Of a stretch of DNA of 23,569 nucleotides, positions 1 to 8,300 are shown piece by piece; within the stretch, counting starts at the first letter, position 1, and the number at the start of each line of letters is the position of its first letter. Source of the DNA: an uncultured Campylobacter sp. (lineage in GTDB: Bacteria; Campylobacterota; Campylobacteria; Campylobacterales; Campylobacteraceae); assembly GCF_905371695.1 (NCBI RefSeq), contig NZ_CAJPMA010000016.1:1-23569 (forward strand), given 5' to 3'. The notes beneath the pieces are model-generated. The model saw only the letters and a list, made by a program, of their open reading frames with translations, had not been told where the DNA came from and made no database searches. The position numbers and the translations under genes were made by a program.

Positions 1-1064
1 ATTATACCCTCGCGCACGTCGGCGGCGTTGGGCAAGCCTAAATGCTCTTTGGGCGTCACGTAGCAAAGCATGCTCGCGCCGTAATACGCCGCCGTCGCTC
101 CGCCTATCGCGGACGTAATATGGTCGTATCCCGCGCCTATATCGGTAGGCAGCGGCCCCAGCACGTAAAAAGGCGCGTTACGGCACCACTCTTGCTCTAA
201 CTTCATATTGCGCTCGATCTGGTTTAGCGGGACGTGCCCGGGCCCCTCGATCATAACTTGTACGTTTTTCTCCCACGCGCGCGTAGTAAGCTCGCCTAAA
301 ATTTTAAGCTCGCTAAGCTGCGCCTCGTCCGTAGCGTCGTATAGGCAACCGGGTCTCAGTCCGTCTCCCAGCGATAGCGCGACGTCGTAACGAGAGCAAA
401 TTTCTAGAATTTCGTCGAATGCTTCGTAAAACGGATTTTGCTTATGATAACGCATCATCCAACTAGCCGTAAGGCTCCCGCCGCGACTGACGATCCCCAT
501 TTTGCGCTTTGAGACGAGCGGCATAAATTCAAGCAAAAATCCAGCGTGTATAGTAAAATAGCTCACGCCTTGAATCGCCTGCTTTTCGATCGTTTTTAAT
601 ATCGCGTCTATCGTTAAATTTTCGATATCTTTTACGTCGTGAACGATCTGATACATCGGCACGGTGCCTAGCGGCGCGCTACACTCGCGCAATATCGCTA
701 CGCGGATCGCGTCTAAATCGCCGCCGGTGCTTAAATCCATAACCGTATCCGCGCCGTATTTTAGGCAAATTTTTAACTTTTCAAGCTCGCCTTTAATATC
801 GCTTACCAGGCTCGAATTTCCGATATTAGCGTTTATCTTAGTCTTTGCCGCGCGGCCGATAGCCATCGGCGCTAAATTTAGGTGATTTATATTCGCGGGG
901 ATTATCATCTTGCCCGCGGCGACCTCGTCCCGCACGGTCTCGGGAGACAATCCCTCTATCTGCGCTACGTACTCCATTTCAGGCGTTATTATACCGCCGC
1001 GCGCATAAAACATCTGCGTCGGCGTAGCATCGTTTCGTCTGGATTTTACCCACTCGCTTCTCAT
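1..1064 (-). CDS. thiC: Phosphomethylpyrimidine synthase ThiC, C-terminus cut by window edge
   Basis: ThiC is a cytoplasmic radical-SAM enzyme that converts aminoimidazole ribotide to hydroxymethylpyrimidine phosphate in thiamine synthesis. Translating from the ATG at 1064 gives 354 codons without a stop, running off the left edge. The start MRSEWVKSRR is followed by YARGGIITPEMEYVA, then NINHLNLAPMAIG, then MDLSTGGDLDAIR, SRGGSLTASWM, SLGDGLRPGC and VMIEGPGHVPLNQIE, all typical ThiC blocks. The C-terminal CxxCxxxxC cluster motif should lie beyond the edge and cannot be checked. The protein starts directly at the catalytic region, so it is the short form of about 430-450 residues known from Campylobacter, not the longer E. 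coli form. It is divergent from ispDF, with 145 bases between. I found no TPP riboswitch there. Confidence 0.95.
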   Translation of the reverse strand, partial: MRSEWVKSRRNDATPTQMFYARGGIITPEMEYVAQIEGLSPETVRDEVAAGKMIIPANINHLNLAPMAIGRAAKTKINANIGNSSLVSDIKGELEKLKICLKYGADTVMDLSTGGDLDAIRVAILRECSAPLGTVPMYQIVHDVKDIENLTIDAILKTIEKQAIQGVSYFTIHAGFLLEFMPLVSKRKMGIVSRGGSLTASWMMRYHKQNPFYEAFDEILEICSRYDVALSLGDGLRPGCLYDATDEAQLSELKILGELTTRAWEKNVQVMIEGPGHVPLNQIERNMKLEQEWCRNAPFYVLGPLPTDIGAGYDHITSAIGGATAAYYGASMLCYVTPKEHLGLPNAADVREGI

Positions 1065-1070
1065 AAATTT

Positions 1071-1092
1071 CCCCGAAATTTTAAAATTCGGG
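1071..1092 (-). promoter_or_regulatory. Possible hairpin over the thiC ribosome binding site
   Basis: CCCGAA and TTCGGG form a 6-bp perfect stem around an A/T-only centre, 7 bases upstream of the thiC ATG. The GGGG that is the only Shine-Dalgarno-like sequence for thiC lies in one arm, so the fold could hide it. A weak TAAAAT -10 candidate at 1095-1100 would start the transcript close to the hairpin. The inverted repeat is seen; any regulatory role is inference. Confidence 0.3.
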
Positions 1093-1134
1093 CAATTTTA
1101 CTGCAAATTTACTTCCTTTTGCCTTTAACGCGCG

Positions 1135-1148
1135 GCTTAAATTTAAGC
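1135..1148. repeat. 14-bp perfect palindrome between thiC and ispDF
   Basis: GCTTAAATTTAAGC reads the same on both strands. It is centred about 48 bases upstream of the predicted ispDF transcription start, so it could be an operator. Its core AAATTT is very common in this genome, so chance is a real alternative. Confidence 0.35.
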
Positions 1149-1177
1149 GTAAAAGTAAAATACAAGCTTGCAAAATG

Positions 1178-1183
1178 TATAAT
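1178..1183 (+). promoter_or_regulatory. -10 element for the ispDF operon
   Basis: TATAAT preceded by TG, with A/T-rich sequence upstream and no clear -35, matches the usual sigma-70 pattern in Campylobacter. Transcription would start near 1190, leaving a leader of about 20 bases. An AAGGA ribosome binding site at 1199-1203 sits at good spacing for the TTG start at 1210. Confidence 0.65.
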
Positions 1184-1209
1184 TTCGTAACACTTAAAAA
1201 GGATAAATT

Positions 1210-2337
1210 TTGCTAGACGTTTCACTTATTATGCTCGGAGCAGGCGATTCTACGCGCTTTGGACTACCCGTAAAGAAGCAATGGCTGCGTATCGGCTCTG
1301 ATCCGTTGTGGCTTGCTGCGACTAAAAATTTGAACGAATTTTACACATTTAAAGACGTTATCGTCGTAAGCAAAGAGTACGAGTACATGGCTCGTTTCGC
1401 GCCGCAGTTTAAATTCGCGCGCGGCGGCGATACGCGTCAAGATAGCCTAAAAAACGCGCTTTCGTTAGTTAATAGCGAGTTCGTACTAGTTAGCGATATC
1501 GCTCGCCCTTGCATTAGCCGCGAGCTTTTTAATAAAATAATAGACGCCTCGAAGCTAGCAGACTGCGTAGTCCCCGCGCTAAAAGTCGCCGATACCGCGT
1601 ATTTAGGCGACGAACCGGCGGATAGAGATAAACTAAAATTAATCCAAACTCCGCAACTTTCCCGCACAGACCTACTTAAAAAAGCGCTGCAAACGAGCGA
1701 AATTTACACCGACGAAAGCTCCGCGATGAGGGCGGCCAAAGCTAGCGTATGGCACGTGCTAGGCGACGAGCGCGCGCATAAAATCACGAATTTTAGCGAC
1801 CTTAAAAAGCTATCCTGTATCACGCCTCCTAGCGGCGAGCAGTTTACCGGTATCGGTTTTGACGTACATAAATTTAGCGAGCCTAAAACGGGAAGTTTCG
1901 TAACGCTTTGCGGCGAAAATATCCCGCACGAGCGCTCATTAATCGCGCATTCAGACGGCGACGTAAGCGCGCACGCCCTAACGGACGCGATTTTAGGCGC
2001 AGCGGGACTGGGGGATATAGGCGAGCATTTTCCGGACACCGACGCGAAATTTAAAGGCGCGAATTCGTTAGAGCTTTTAAGCGCGGCTTACGCGCTGGCG
2101 CAAAGCGTCGGTTTTGAACTAATAAACGCCGATATTTCCATTCTCGCGGAGCGTCCCAAAATTTCAAAATTTAAGCGAAAAATGGAAGCTAACGTCGCTC
2201 AAGCGCTAGGCGTCGGCGCTAGCCGAGTAAACGTAAAAGCTACGACCGCCGAGAGGCTGGGCTTCGTCGGGCGAGAAGAAGGTATCGCAGCGCTTGCTAG
2301 CGTAAATTTAAGATACTACGACTGGACTAAAAAATGA
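1210..2337 (+). CDS. ispDF: Bifunctional MEP cytidylyltransferase / MEcPP synthase IspDF
   Basis: Cytoplasmic two-domain enzyme of the non-mevalonate isoprenoid pathway. The IspD half (about residues 1-205) moves CMP onto methylerythritol 4-phosphate; the IspF half (about 213-375) makes the cyclodiphosphate. IspD shows the nucleotide loop LGAGDSTRFG (9-18), RQDSL (76-80), DIARP (96-100) and QTPQL. IspF shows the metal ligands D218 and H220 in GIGFDVHKF, AHSDGD with H255 shortly after, and the closing ATTAERLGFVG block. At 375 residues it has the normal length for the campylobacterial fusion. It starts at TTG; AAGGA nine bases upstream and the immediate IspD beta-strand support this. Its stop overlaps the next start as ATGA, so it is first in a translationally coupled operon. 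Confidence 0.95.
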   Translation: MLDVSLIMLGAGDSTRFGLPVKKQWLRIGSDPLWLAATKNLNEFYTFKDVIVVSKEYEYMARFAPQFKFARGGDTRQDSLKNALSLVNSEFVLVSDIARPCISRELFNKIIDASKLADCVVPALKVADTAYLGDEPADRDKLKLIQTPQLSRTDLLKKALQTSEIYTDESSAMRAAKASVWHVLGDERAHKITNFSDLKKLSCITPPSGEQFTGIGFDVHKFSEPKTGSFVTLCGENIPHERSLIAHSDGDVSAHALTDAILGAAGLGDIGEHFPDTDAKFKGANSLELLSAAYALAQSVGFELINADISILAERPKISKFKRKMEANVAQALGVGASRVNVKATTAERLGFVGREEGIAALASVNLRYYDWTKK

Positions 2338-3227
2338 AAATTTTAATAGTAGAAAACGAAATTTACCTAGCGGGCTCGGTGGCTTCTAAGCTTTCTAGCC
2401 TAGGACACGAGTGCGAGATCGCAAAGAGCGCCAAAGAGGCGATGCGAGACGAAAATTTCGACGTAGTGCTGCTTTCTACGACGCTTCCCGGGCAAGATTT
2501 CTACCCAGTTATCGAGCGGCACAAAAGCTCGATTATCATCCTGCTAATCGCTTATATCAGCAACGATACGGTCTCAAAACCCATCGCCGCGGGTGCCGAC
2601 GATTACGTACAAAAGCCGTTTATGTTTGAAGAGCTCGTGCGAAAGATTGATCATTTCGCCGAGCACGGCCGTCTAAAAAATTTACTGCAAAGCTACGAGA
2701 AATACGTGGACTGGACGCTACGAAATTTCAACGTCGAGGCGTTTGATCCTAAAAAAATCAAACTGCCGCTTTTAATTAGAACGCCTAAAATTTTATACGC
2801 AGATAAATTCGTCCGCCTTTTTATGAAAACGGCGCGAATTCCTTTCGAGCTGGCGCTTGACGCGAATTTTTCCAAAATGGAGAAAATTTTAGCGAGCTCG
2901 GCGTCCGAACGGTACGTTTACGTCCCGAATTTTCAGTTTCTAAAAGCGGACGAAAGGGATAAAATTTTAAGCCTAAGCGCCAAAAAAAAGCTAATAATCG
3001 CGACTACGGATATGAGTCAAACAGCGCCGTTTGAGACGCTTGACATACCCGGCGAGCAAGGCGCGTTTAGCGTGGACGAGATAATTACGATAGACGAATA
3101 CATAAAATGCGTAATCGCAAACTATCAAGAACGTTTCCCAGATACAGAGCTAAGCAAGAAACTAGGCATCTCGCGAAAATCGCTTTGGGAAAAGAGAAAA
3201 AAATATGACATCGTTAAGAAAAAATAA
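2334..3227 (+). CDS. Atypical orphan response regulator, HP1021/Cj1608 type
   Basis: 297-residue DNA-binding regulator. Residues 1-110 form a receiver-like domain, but the phosphate-accepting aspartate is Ser48 (LLSTTLP), the usual acidic pair is E7-N8-E9, and the conserved Thr/Ser is Ala73; only Lys94 (YVQKPF) is kept. Phosphorylation control is therefore unlikely. Residues 270-292 (ELSKKLGISRKSLWEKRKKY) resemble a Fis/NtrC-type helix-turn-helix. The middle region (about 145-250) has no Walker motifs. The position between ispDF and the ATP-sulfurylase-like gene matches Cj1607-Cj1609, and the Cj1608/HP1021 family is reported to bind oriC and to act as a global regulator. It overlaps ispDF by 4 bases and the next gene by 23. 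No histidine kinase gene is nearby. Family assignment is good; the targets here are unknown. Confidence 0.85.
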   Translation: MKILIVENEIYLAGSVASKLSSLGHECEIAKSAKEAMRDENFDVVLLSTTLPGQDFYPVIERHKSSIIILLIAYISNDTVSKPIAAGADDYVQKPFMFEELVRKIDHFAEHGRLKNLLQSYEKYVDWTLRNFNVEAFDPKKIKLPLLIRTPKILYADKFVRLFMKTARIPFELALDANFSKMEKILASSASERYVYVPNFQFLKADERDKILSLSAKKKLIIATTDMSQTAPFETLDIPGEQGAFSVDEIITIDEYIKCVIANYQERFPDTELSKKLGISRKSLWEKRKKYDIVKKK

Positions 3228-4386
3228 AACCATCTCTATTAACGCTGAAGCCTACGGAACGTTGGAGCTTATAAAAAACGGCGTACTTTCTAAATTTAAC
3301 GCCCTAATGGACGCCGAGGAAGCTAGGCAGGCGCATAAAAGCGGGTATTTTAACGGCGAGCCGATGCCCTATTCTTTCGTATTCGCGCCTTACGGCAAAC
3401 TGAATCAAAAGGTAGTCGGCGAACTAAAAAACGGCGAGCGCGTAGAGCTTTTGTACGGGGATGCAAAGGTCGGGCATATCGACGTTAGAAGCGTCTTTAA
3501 ATTTAGCGATGATTTAAAAGAGAAAAATATATTTTTAGCCAACGAACGCGCGAACGACGACGAGCTTAATTTGGGAGAACTAGCCGTTAGCGGCGAGTTT
3601 GAAATTTACGACGAGACGATAAAAAATACGAAGGCTAAGATTTCGGCGATTAAAAAAGAACAAAACGTAAGTCGCATTACGGCGCTGTTTCTGACCGCCG
3701 ACCCGCTAAACCGCGCGCACGAGCGCGTGATTAGGATGACGATAGATAAGACCGACTTGGTCGTTATATTTCTAGTTCGCACCCTGCAAGAACCGCATAT
3801 AGCTTACGATTTGCGGCTCAAAACGCTGGAATATTTCGTGCAAAACTACCTGCCGGCAAATCGCGCGGTAGTATTCGCGCTAAAAAATACGACGCTTTTC
3901 GGCTCTCATCAAAACCCGACTCTTGAATGTATCGCCGCCCGCAGACTAGGCGCCGATAAGCTCGTAATCGGACAAAATCACGGCGGGCTTGGGATGTTTT
4001 TCGACCATAACCGCGCCCATACGATACTAGACCGCTATCCCAACGAGCTAAAAATGGAGGTCATCGTACTGCCCGAATTAGTCTACTGCAACCGCTGCCG
4101 CACGCTAGTAAGCACTAAAACTTGCCCGCACGGCCAGCACCATCATATAAAATATCGTCCCGAGACGCTAAAATCGCTGTTATTTAACGGCATTATACCG
4201 CCCGCCATTTTAATGCGCCCCGATATTTCGGCATTTATTTTAAGCGAGCTTTTTCCGCAGAGATTTAGCGATATTCAAAAGCTCTGCGACGAGCTGTTTC
4301 CAAACTCGGGACTGCTTGAAAAACGTAGCGAGCGAGAATTTTACGAAGAACTGATGAAGCTTTATCAGACTTCGTCGATGACGTAA
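3205..4386 (+). CDS. ATP-sulfurylase-like protein with altered active-site motifs (Cj1609 type)
   Basis: 393 residues. The N-terminal part (about 1-150) fits the PUA-like domain of ATP sulfurylases; the rest fits the nucleotide-binding domain and its zinc-ribbon tail. Family landmarks are LTADPLNRAHE (163-173), where true enzymes have QTRNPxHxAHE; GQNHGG (256-261), where they have GRDHAG; and YCNRC...TCPHG with C295, C298, C307 and H309. IPPAILMRPDI near residue 331 matches the family PPxxxMRPE block. The family's catalytic Gln, both Arg and the first His of HxxH are replaced, so ordinary sulfate activation is doubtful. No APS kinase, APS reductase or sulfate transporter is nearby. It starts inside the regulator gene (23-base overlap) and pgpA follows after 8 bases. 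Family membership is strong; the reaction is unknown. Confidence 0.85.
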   Translation: MTSLRKNKTISINAEAYGTLELIKNGVLSKFNALMDAEEARQAHKSGYFNGEPMPYSFVFAPYGKLNQKVVGELKNGERVELLYGDAKVGHIDVRSVFKFSDDLKEKNIFLANERANDDELNLGELAVSGEFEIYDETIKNTKAKISAIKKEQNVSRITALFLTADPLNRAHERVIRMTIDKTDLVVIFLVRTLQEPHIAYDLRLKTLEYFVQNYLPANRAVVFALKNTTLFGSHQNPTLECIAARRLGADKLVIGQNHGGLGMFFDHNRAHTILDRYPNELKMEVIVLPELVYCNRCRTLVSTKTCPHGQHHHIKYRPETLKSLLFNGIIPPAILMRPDISAFILSELFPQRFSDIQKLCDELFPNSGLLEKRSEREFYEELMKLYQTSSMT

Positions 4387-4394
4387 GGAAATTT

Positions 4395-4850
4395 ATGCAA
4401 AAACTGTTTTTAACGTTTTTCGGCGCGGGTCTGCTACCCAAAGCGCCGGGTACCTGGGGCTCGGTAGCGGGCGCGGTAGTCGCGTGTGGTATACTATGGG
4501 CGTTTTCTAATACAACGTTATTTCTAGCTAGCATTTTGCTATTTTTAGCAAGCGTTAGCGTAATAGATAGCTACGAAGCAAAAACCGGCGTACACGACCA
4601 CGGAAGTATCGTAATAGACGAGGTTGCCGGCGTTTGGCTGGCGATCGCTATCAGTGGAGACAGCGTAGCGCAAATTTTACTTTCGCTAGCATTTTTTAGA
4701 ATTTTAGACATTAAAAAACCATCAATCATCGGGCGCGTCGATAGAAACGTAAAAGGCGGCCTCGGCGTTATGGCGGACGATATGATAGCGGGGTTTTTCG
4801 CGGGTCTTGCAAGCGCGATTTGCTACGGCGCGTATCTTAAATTCGCCTAG
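4395..4850 (+). CDS. pgpA: Phosphatidylglycerophosphatase A
   Basis: Inner-membrane lipid phosphatase that removes phosphate from phosphatidylglycerophosphate to give phosphatidylglycerol. At 151 residues it is normal length. It has FGAGLLPKAPGTWGS (9-23), DHGSIVIDEVAGVW (68-81), FRILDIKKP and VKGGLGVMADD (119-129), the conserved blocks with the acidic metal-binding residues of the PgpA family. Hydrophobic segments lie around 24-58, 78-105 and 130-148. GGAAATTT before the ATG gives a ribosome binding site, and the gene is last in the ispDF operon, as in the C. jejuni locus from memory. It converges with the minus-strand gene at 4885. Confidence 0.93.
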   Translation: MQKLFLTFFGAGLLPKAPGTWGSVAGAVVACGILWAFSNTTLFLASILLFLASVSVIDSYEAKTGVHDHGSIVIDEVAGVWLAIAISGDSVAQILLSLAFFRILDIKKPSIIGRVDRNVKGGLGVMADDMIAGFFAGLASAICYGAYLKFA

Positions 4851-4875
4851 CGCGCAGCGAAAAGCGCGGGCGCGC
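4850..4875. terminator. Possible hairpin between convergent genes
   Basis: GCGCGC occurs at 4850-4855 and again at 4870-4875 and can pair across a 14-base loop, in the 34-base gap between two convergent stop codons. The repeat extends as GCGCGCAGC in direct orientation. There is no strong T-run, so this is a weak terminator candidate for either strand. Confidence 0.3.
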
Positions 4876-4884
4876 AGCTAAAAT

Positions 4885-5328
4885 TTAGGCGCGTTTTCGG
4901 CTATTTATCCCGTCTCTTTCGGCCTTGTCGATCTCGGATAAAAAGGCCGGATTTTTTTTCTTGCTCTCGCCGCTTAAAAATGCTACGATTTTAGCGTCTA
5001 CGTTTTTATGAGCGCAAATTTTAGAGATAAAATTTAGGTACTCCTGCGCCTCTTGCGTTACCTTGCCGCCTTGCTTAGCGGGAATACTAAATTTTTCCAC
5101 GAACGACTTTGAGAGCAAAAATAGCTCGTTTCTACCCATATCCTTATCTACCGCGAATCGCGCCAGATCCGCAAGCGTAATCTCTTTCGCCTGCGCGGCT
5201 TGTTTAACCGCCGGCGCTACTTTGATTTTTACGCTAGTATTATGTTTTAGCATAACTAAAATTAAAGCCGCGACGATTAGGATCAAAACCGCCGCAACGA
5301 CGATTATTACGATATTTATTTGGTTCAT
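4885..5328 (-). CDS. Small membrane-anchored protein coupled to ccsBA (Cj1012c-like)
   Basis: 147 residues with one strongly hydrophobic N-terminal segment (about 5-27), then a basic linker and a soluble, helical, Lys/Glu-rich domain (about 50-147). With only one leading acidic or basic residue before the segment and Lys/His after it, the topology is uncertain. I do not recognise a characterised domain. The ATG overlaps the ccsBA stop as ATGA, so it is translationally coupled to the cytochrome c synthetase; the same pair occurs as Cj1013c-Cj1012c in C. jejuni, from memory. The conserved coupling suggests a role in cytochrome c maturation or anchoring, but nothing in the sequence proves it. 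Confidence 0.8.
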   Translation of the reverse strand: MNQINIVIIVVAAVLILIVAALILVMLKHNTSVKIKVAPAVKQAAQAKEITLADLARFAVDKDMGRNELFLLSKSFVEKFSIPAKQGGKVTQEAQEYLNFISKICAHKNVDAKIVAFLSGESKKKNPAFLSEIDKAERDGINSRKRA

Positions 5329-8300
5329 AATTTAGCGCAGACGCTTCGCTTAAAATACGCCGCGACGCTAAGAGCCACCATAGCCGCTATGCCCGCGTAT
5401 ACGAAATCGGGTATCGGCAGCGGATCGCCCGCGGCGTATGAGTGCATGCCCGATAGGTAAAAATTTACCCCGAAATAGGTCATTATAATCGACCAATACG
5501 CGAAAAACGACGCGACGGCGAATGCGTATTGATTGTTTAGACGCGGAATAAATCTCATGTGAAGCACCGCGGCGTAAACCAGTATCGACACCAGCGCCCA
5601 AGTCTCCTTGCTGTCCCAGCCCCAGTAGCGCCCCCAGCTCTCGTTCGCCCAGACGCCGCCTAGGAAATTTCCCAGCGTCAGCAGGCTAAGCCCTAGTATC
5701 ATCGCCATTTCGTTTATGCGCGTAGCTTCTAGTATATTGCGCGAAATTTCGGCGTTCGGTTTACGGACGTTTTGGATGCTTATTAGTAAAAGCGTAAATC
5801 CGCCCAGTAATGCGCAAAGCCCTAAAAATCCGTAACTTGCGGTAATTACCGAAACGTGAATAGTTAACCAATAACTTTGCAGCACCGGCGCGAGAGTCGT
5901 AATCTGCGGATCTATCCAGCTAAGATGCGCCACGAAAAGCGTAATGCCCGCAAGGATCGAGGTTAAAGCGATGGCGATCGCGCTTTGCTTAGAAAACACG
6001 ATACCAGATAACCCCAGCGCCCACGCGATATACACCATCGACTCGTAGGAGTTGCTCCAAGGCGCGTGCTCGGCGATATACCAGCGAAGCGCGAGACCCG
6101 CGGTGTGCGCGATGAATGCTAGGATATTTACGATATACGCTACTTTTACGATTTTATCTATATTTAATCGCGGCGCCAGCATTTTTACGAATACGAACAG
6201 CAGTAGCACGACGCCCGCCAGCAGATAAACGGGCGTTAATCGCTCGAAAATTTGGATCTTGTTAAATAGCAGCTCGACCTCGACCCTATCGTCCGAGGGG
6301 ATTACCGCGGCGCCGTATTTGCGTTGATAAGCCGCGATCTTATCTAGCGCGGCGTCCGCCCCGCCCCATTCGCCGCTTTTTACGGCGTCGTTTACGGCGG
6401 TAAAATAATTAGTCATCATCGAAACAACCTCTTTACCTTCGCCGGGCGTAAAATTCATCATAGCGCCGGTAGGCGAGTACCACGTATTAGACGGATCGTC
6501 TTGTTTAGGGAAAATTTTGAAAATTTCGCCGACGAAAATCATATAAAACACGTTTAGCCGCTCGTCGATTTTAATTACGTCCTTATCGAACGTCCCGCGA
6601 GAACCCGGGTGTTTGCGGTTGGCCTGCTCGGAGAATTTCGTAAGTTTGTATTCGCCGCCGCTTTCGCTAGTTTTAAAGAAATCGTCAAAAGTCGCGTATC
6701 TAGCGTCCTCGCTCACGCCTAGCTCTTTTTTAAGCTCCTTGCTAAATCCCAGCGCGATAATAGGCTCTCTGCGCCAAAATTCGGGCGTCGTCATCATCGA
6801 CAGCACGACTTGGTTGGAATCTAAATTTTTAATACTATCTTTTCTATGAATTTTATTTAGTGCCTCCCTACTTAGCGTGTCGAAAGGCTTCATTCGGCCG
6901 TCGGGACTTTGCACTATTAGGCGCGCTAGCTTCTGCGCGTGAGCCTTACTAATAGGAGGTAAGAAGTCATCCGCTCTTACCTGCTGCGCGCCAAGCGCCA
7001 AAAATGCGGCGACGATTAACGCGGCGGTATTTTTGGTGCTTTGATTAATTAGGCTCGCTAGCTTCCTAAATCTGCTGGCTGGACTTATTATATTTAGCAA
7101 AAACCCGACGCCTAGCAGCAAATAGCCGATATAAGTAGGAATTTTGCCAGGATCGCGGTTAACCGAAAGCACCGTACCCTGCTCGTCTTGATCGTACGAG
7201 CTTTGAAAAAATCTATATCCGTCGTAGTCTAAAACGTGATTCATATAAATCCTATAATCAAAGTCGGGCGTCTGCCCGTCTTTTACGACCACTTCGCTAG
7301 CGTAGCTCATCGGTGAATTCGAACCCGGATAGCGTTTTAACTCGAAGTCTTTTAGATAAATGCTAAACGGCAGTTCCAGCTGCTGCGCGCCCCACGAAGC
7401 GAAAAAAGCCCTACCGTCTATCTTTTCGCGAGCGGGCTCGGCGATATCGTGGAATAGCGTTATTTCTTTGCTTTGCCCGTTATAATTTAGCCGCGCTATT
7501 AACGCGTCGAATTCTCCGTCTTTTGAGACTAACCGCCTTACCGCGCTTGCGGACGTAAACTGCGGGACGAAATTTACCCCGCCCGCCGTATAAAGATTCA
7601 TTAAGGAAAATTCATGCGGCACGCCCGGAGATAGCGTAGTTTTCGAGCTATCGACCATAGAAATTTTAGTAATTTCCTCGCTGGAAGTAACGCTAAAATT
7701 TCCATCTTTTATCTCGAATAAAACGTATTTTTGCCCCTCTACCGGACTTGCGTTGAATAAAAAATTCAAATCGTCCGCGACCGCGCTCTCGCCCTCTAAA
7801 AGATATAATTGCTCTCTATCGGAGTCGTTTGAGAGCATTAGCTCGATTACGGGCTTACCGCCCTCTTCGTCTACGAATTTATAGGTAGCGTTCGGAATAA
7901 ATTTCACGAATTTTAGCTCCGCTTTACCGCCCGCAAGGTCTAAATTTAAATCAAAGCCCTTTTGAACATTTTCTTTTTCGAGCGGCACGGATACGCCCAT
8001 GGGTTTGCCGTCTACCAGCGTGCCCAAATTTAGATACGAGCCTTTAACGGTGACTAAATTCGTCTCGCTATTTTCCCTAATATGCACTATGCCTTCAAAG
8101 CCGAAATATCTAGTAATGCCCGCGCCTAGCAATATAACCAAAAAGCCCGCATGAAATAGCAGCGAAGGCAATTTCTTAAAATTTACGAGCCTATATTTAT
8201 AAATATTATAAGCTAAATTTACGCCCAAAAGCAGCTGCACAAACGCGAACCACGCAGCGCCGTAAACGTAATGCCAGGCTAGCGGAGTACCCGCCTTGCT

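Noticed and set aside
882..1190. Plus-strand open frame of about 100 codons covering the thiC start and upstream region
   Set aside because: It lies opposite thiC, has no ribosome binding site, and its product is basic and low in complexity without any recognisable motif.
1065..1209. TPP riboswitch for thiC
   Set aside because: The conserved CUGAGA core and its pairing partners could not be found on the minus strand.
3205..4386. Calling the gene a working sat for sulfate assimilation
   Set aside because: Key residues of both nucleotide and sulfate motifs are replaced and no partner genes are present.
5063..5335. Plus-strand frame opposite the small membrane protein
   Set aside because: A mirror of the minus-strand gene; the minus-strand reading has a proper membrane anchor and is coupled to ccsBA.
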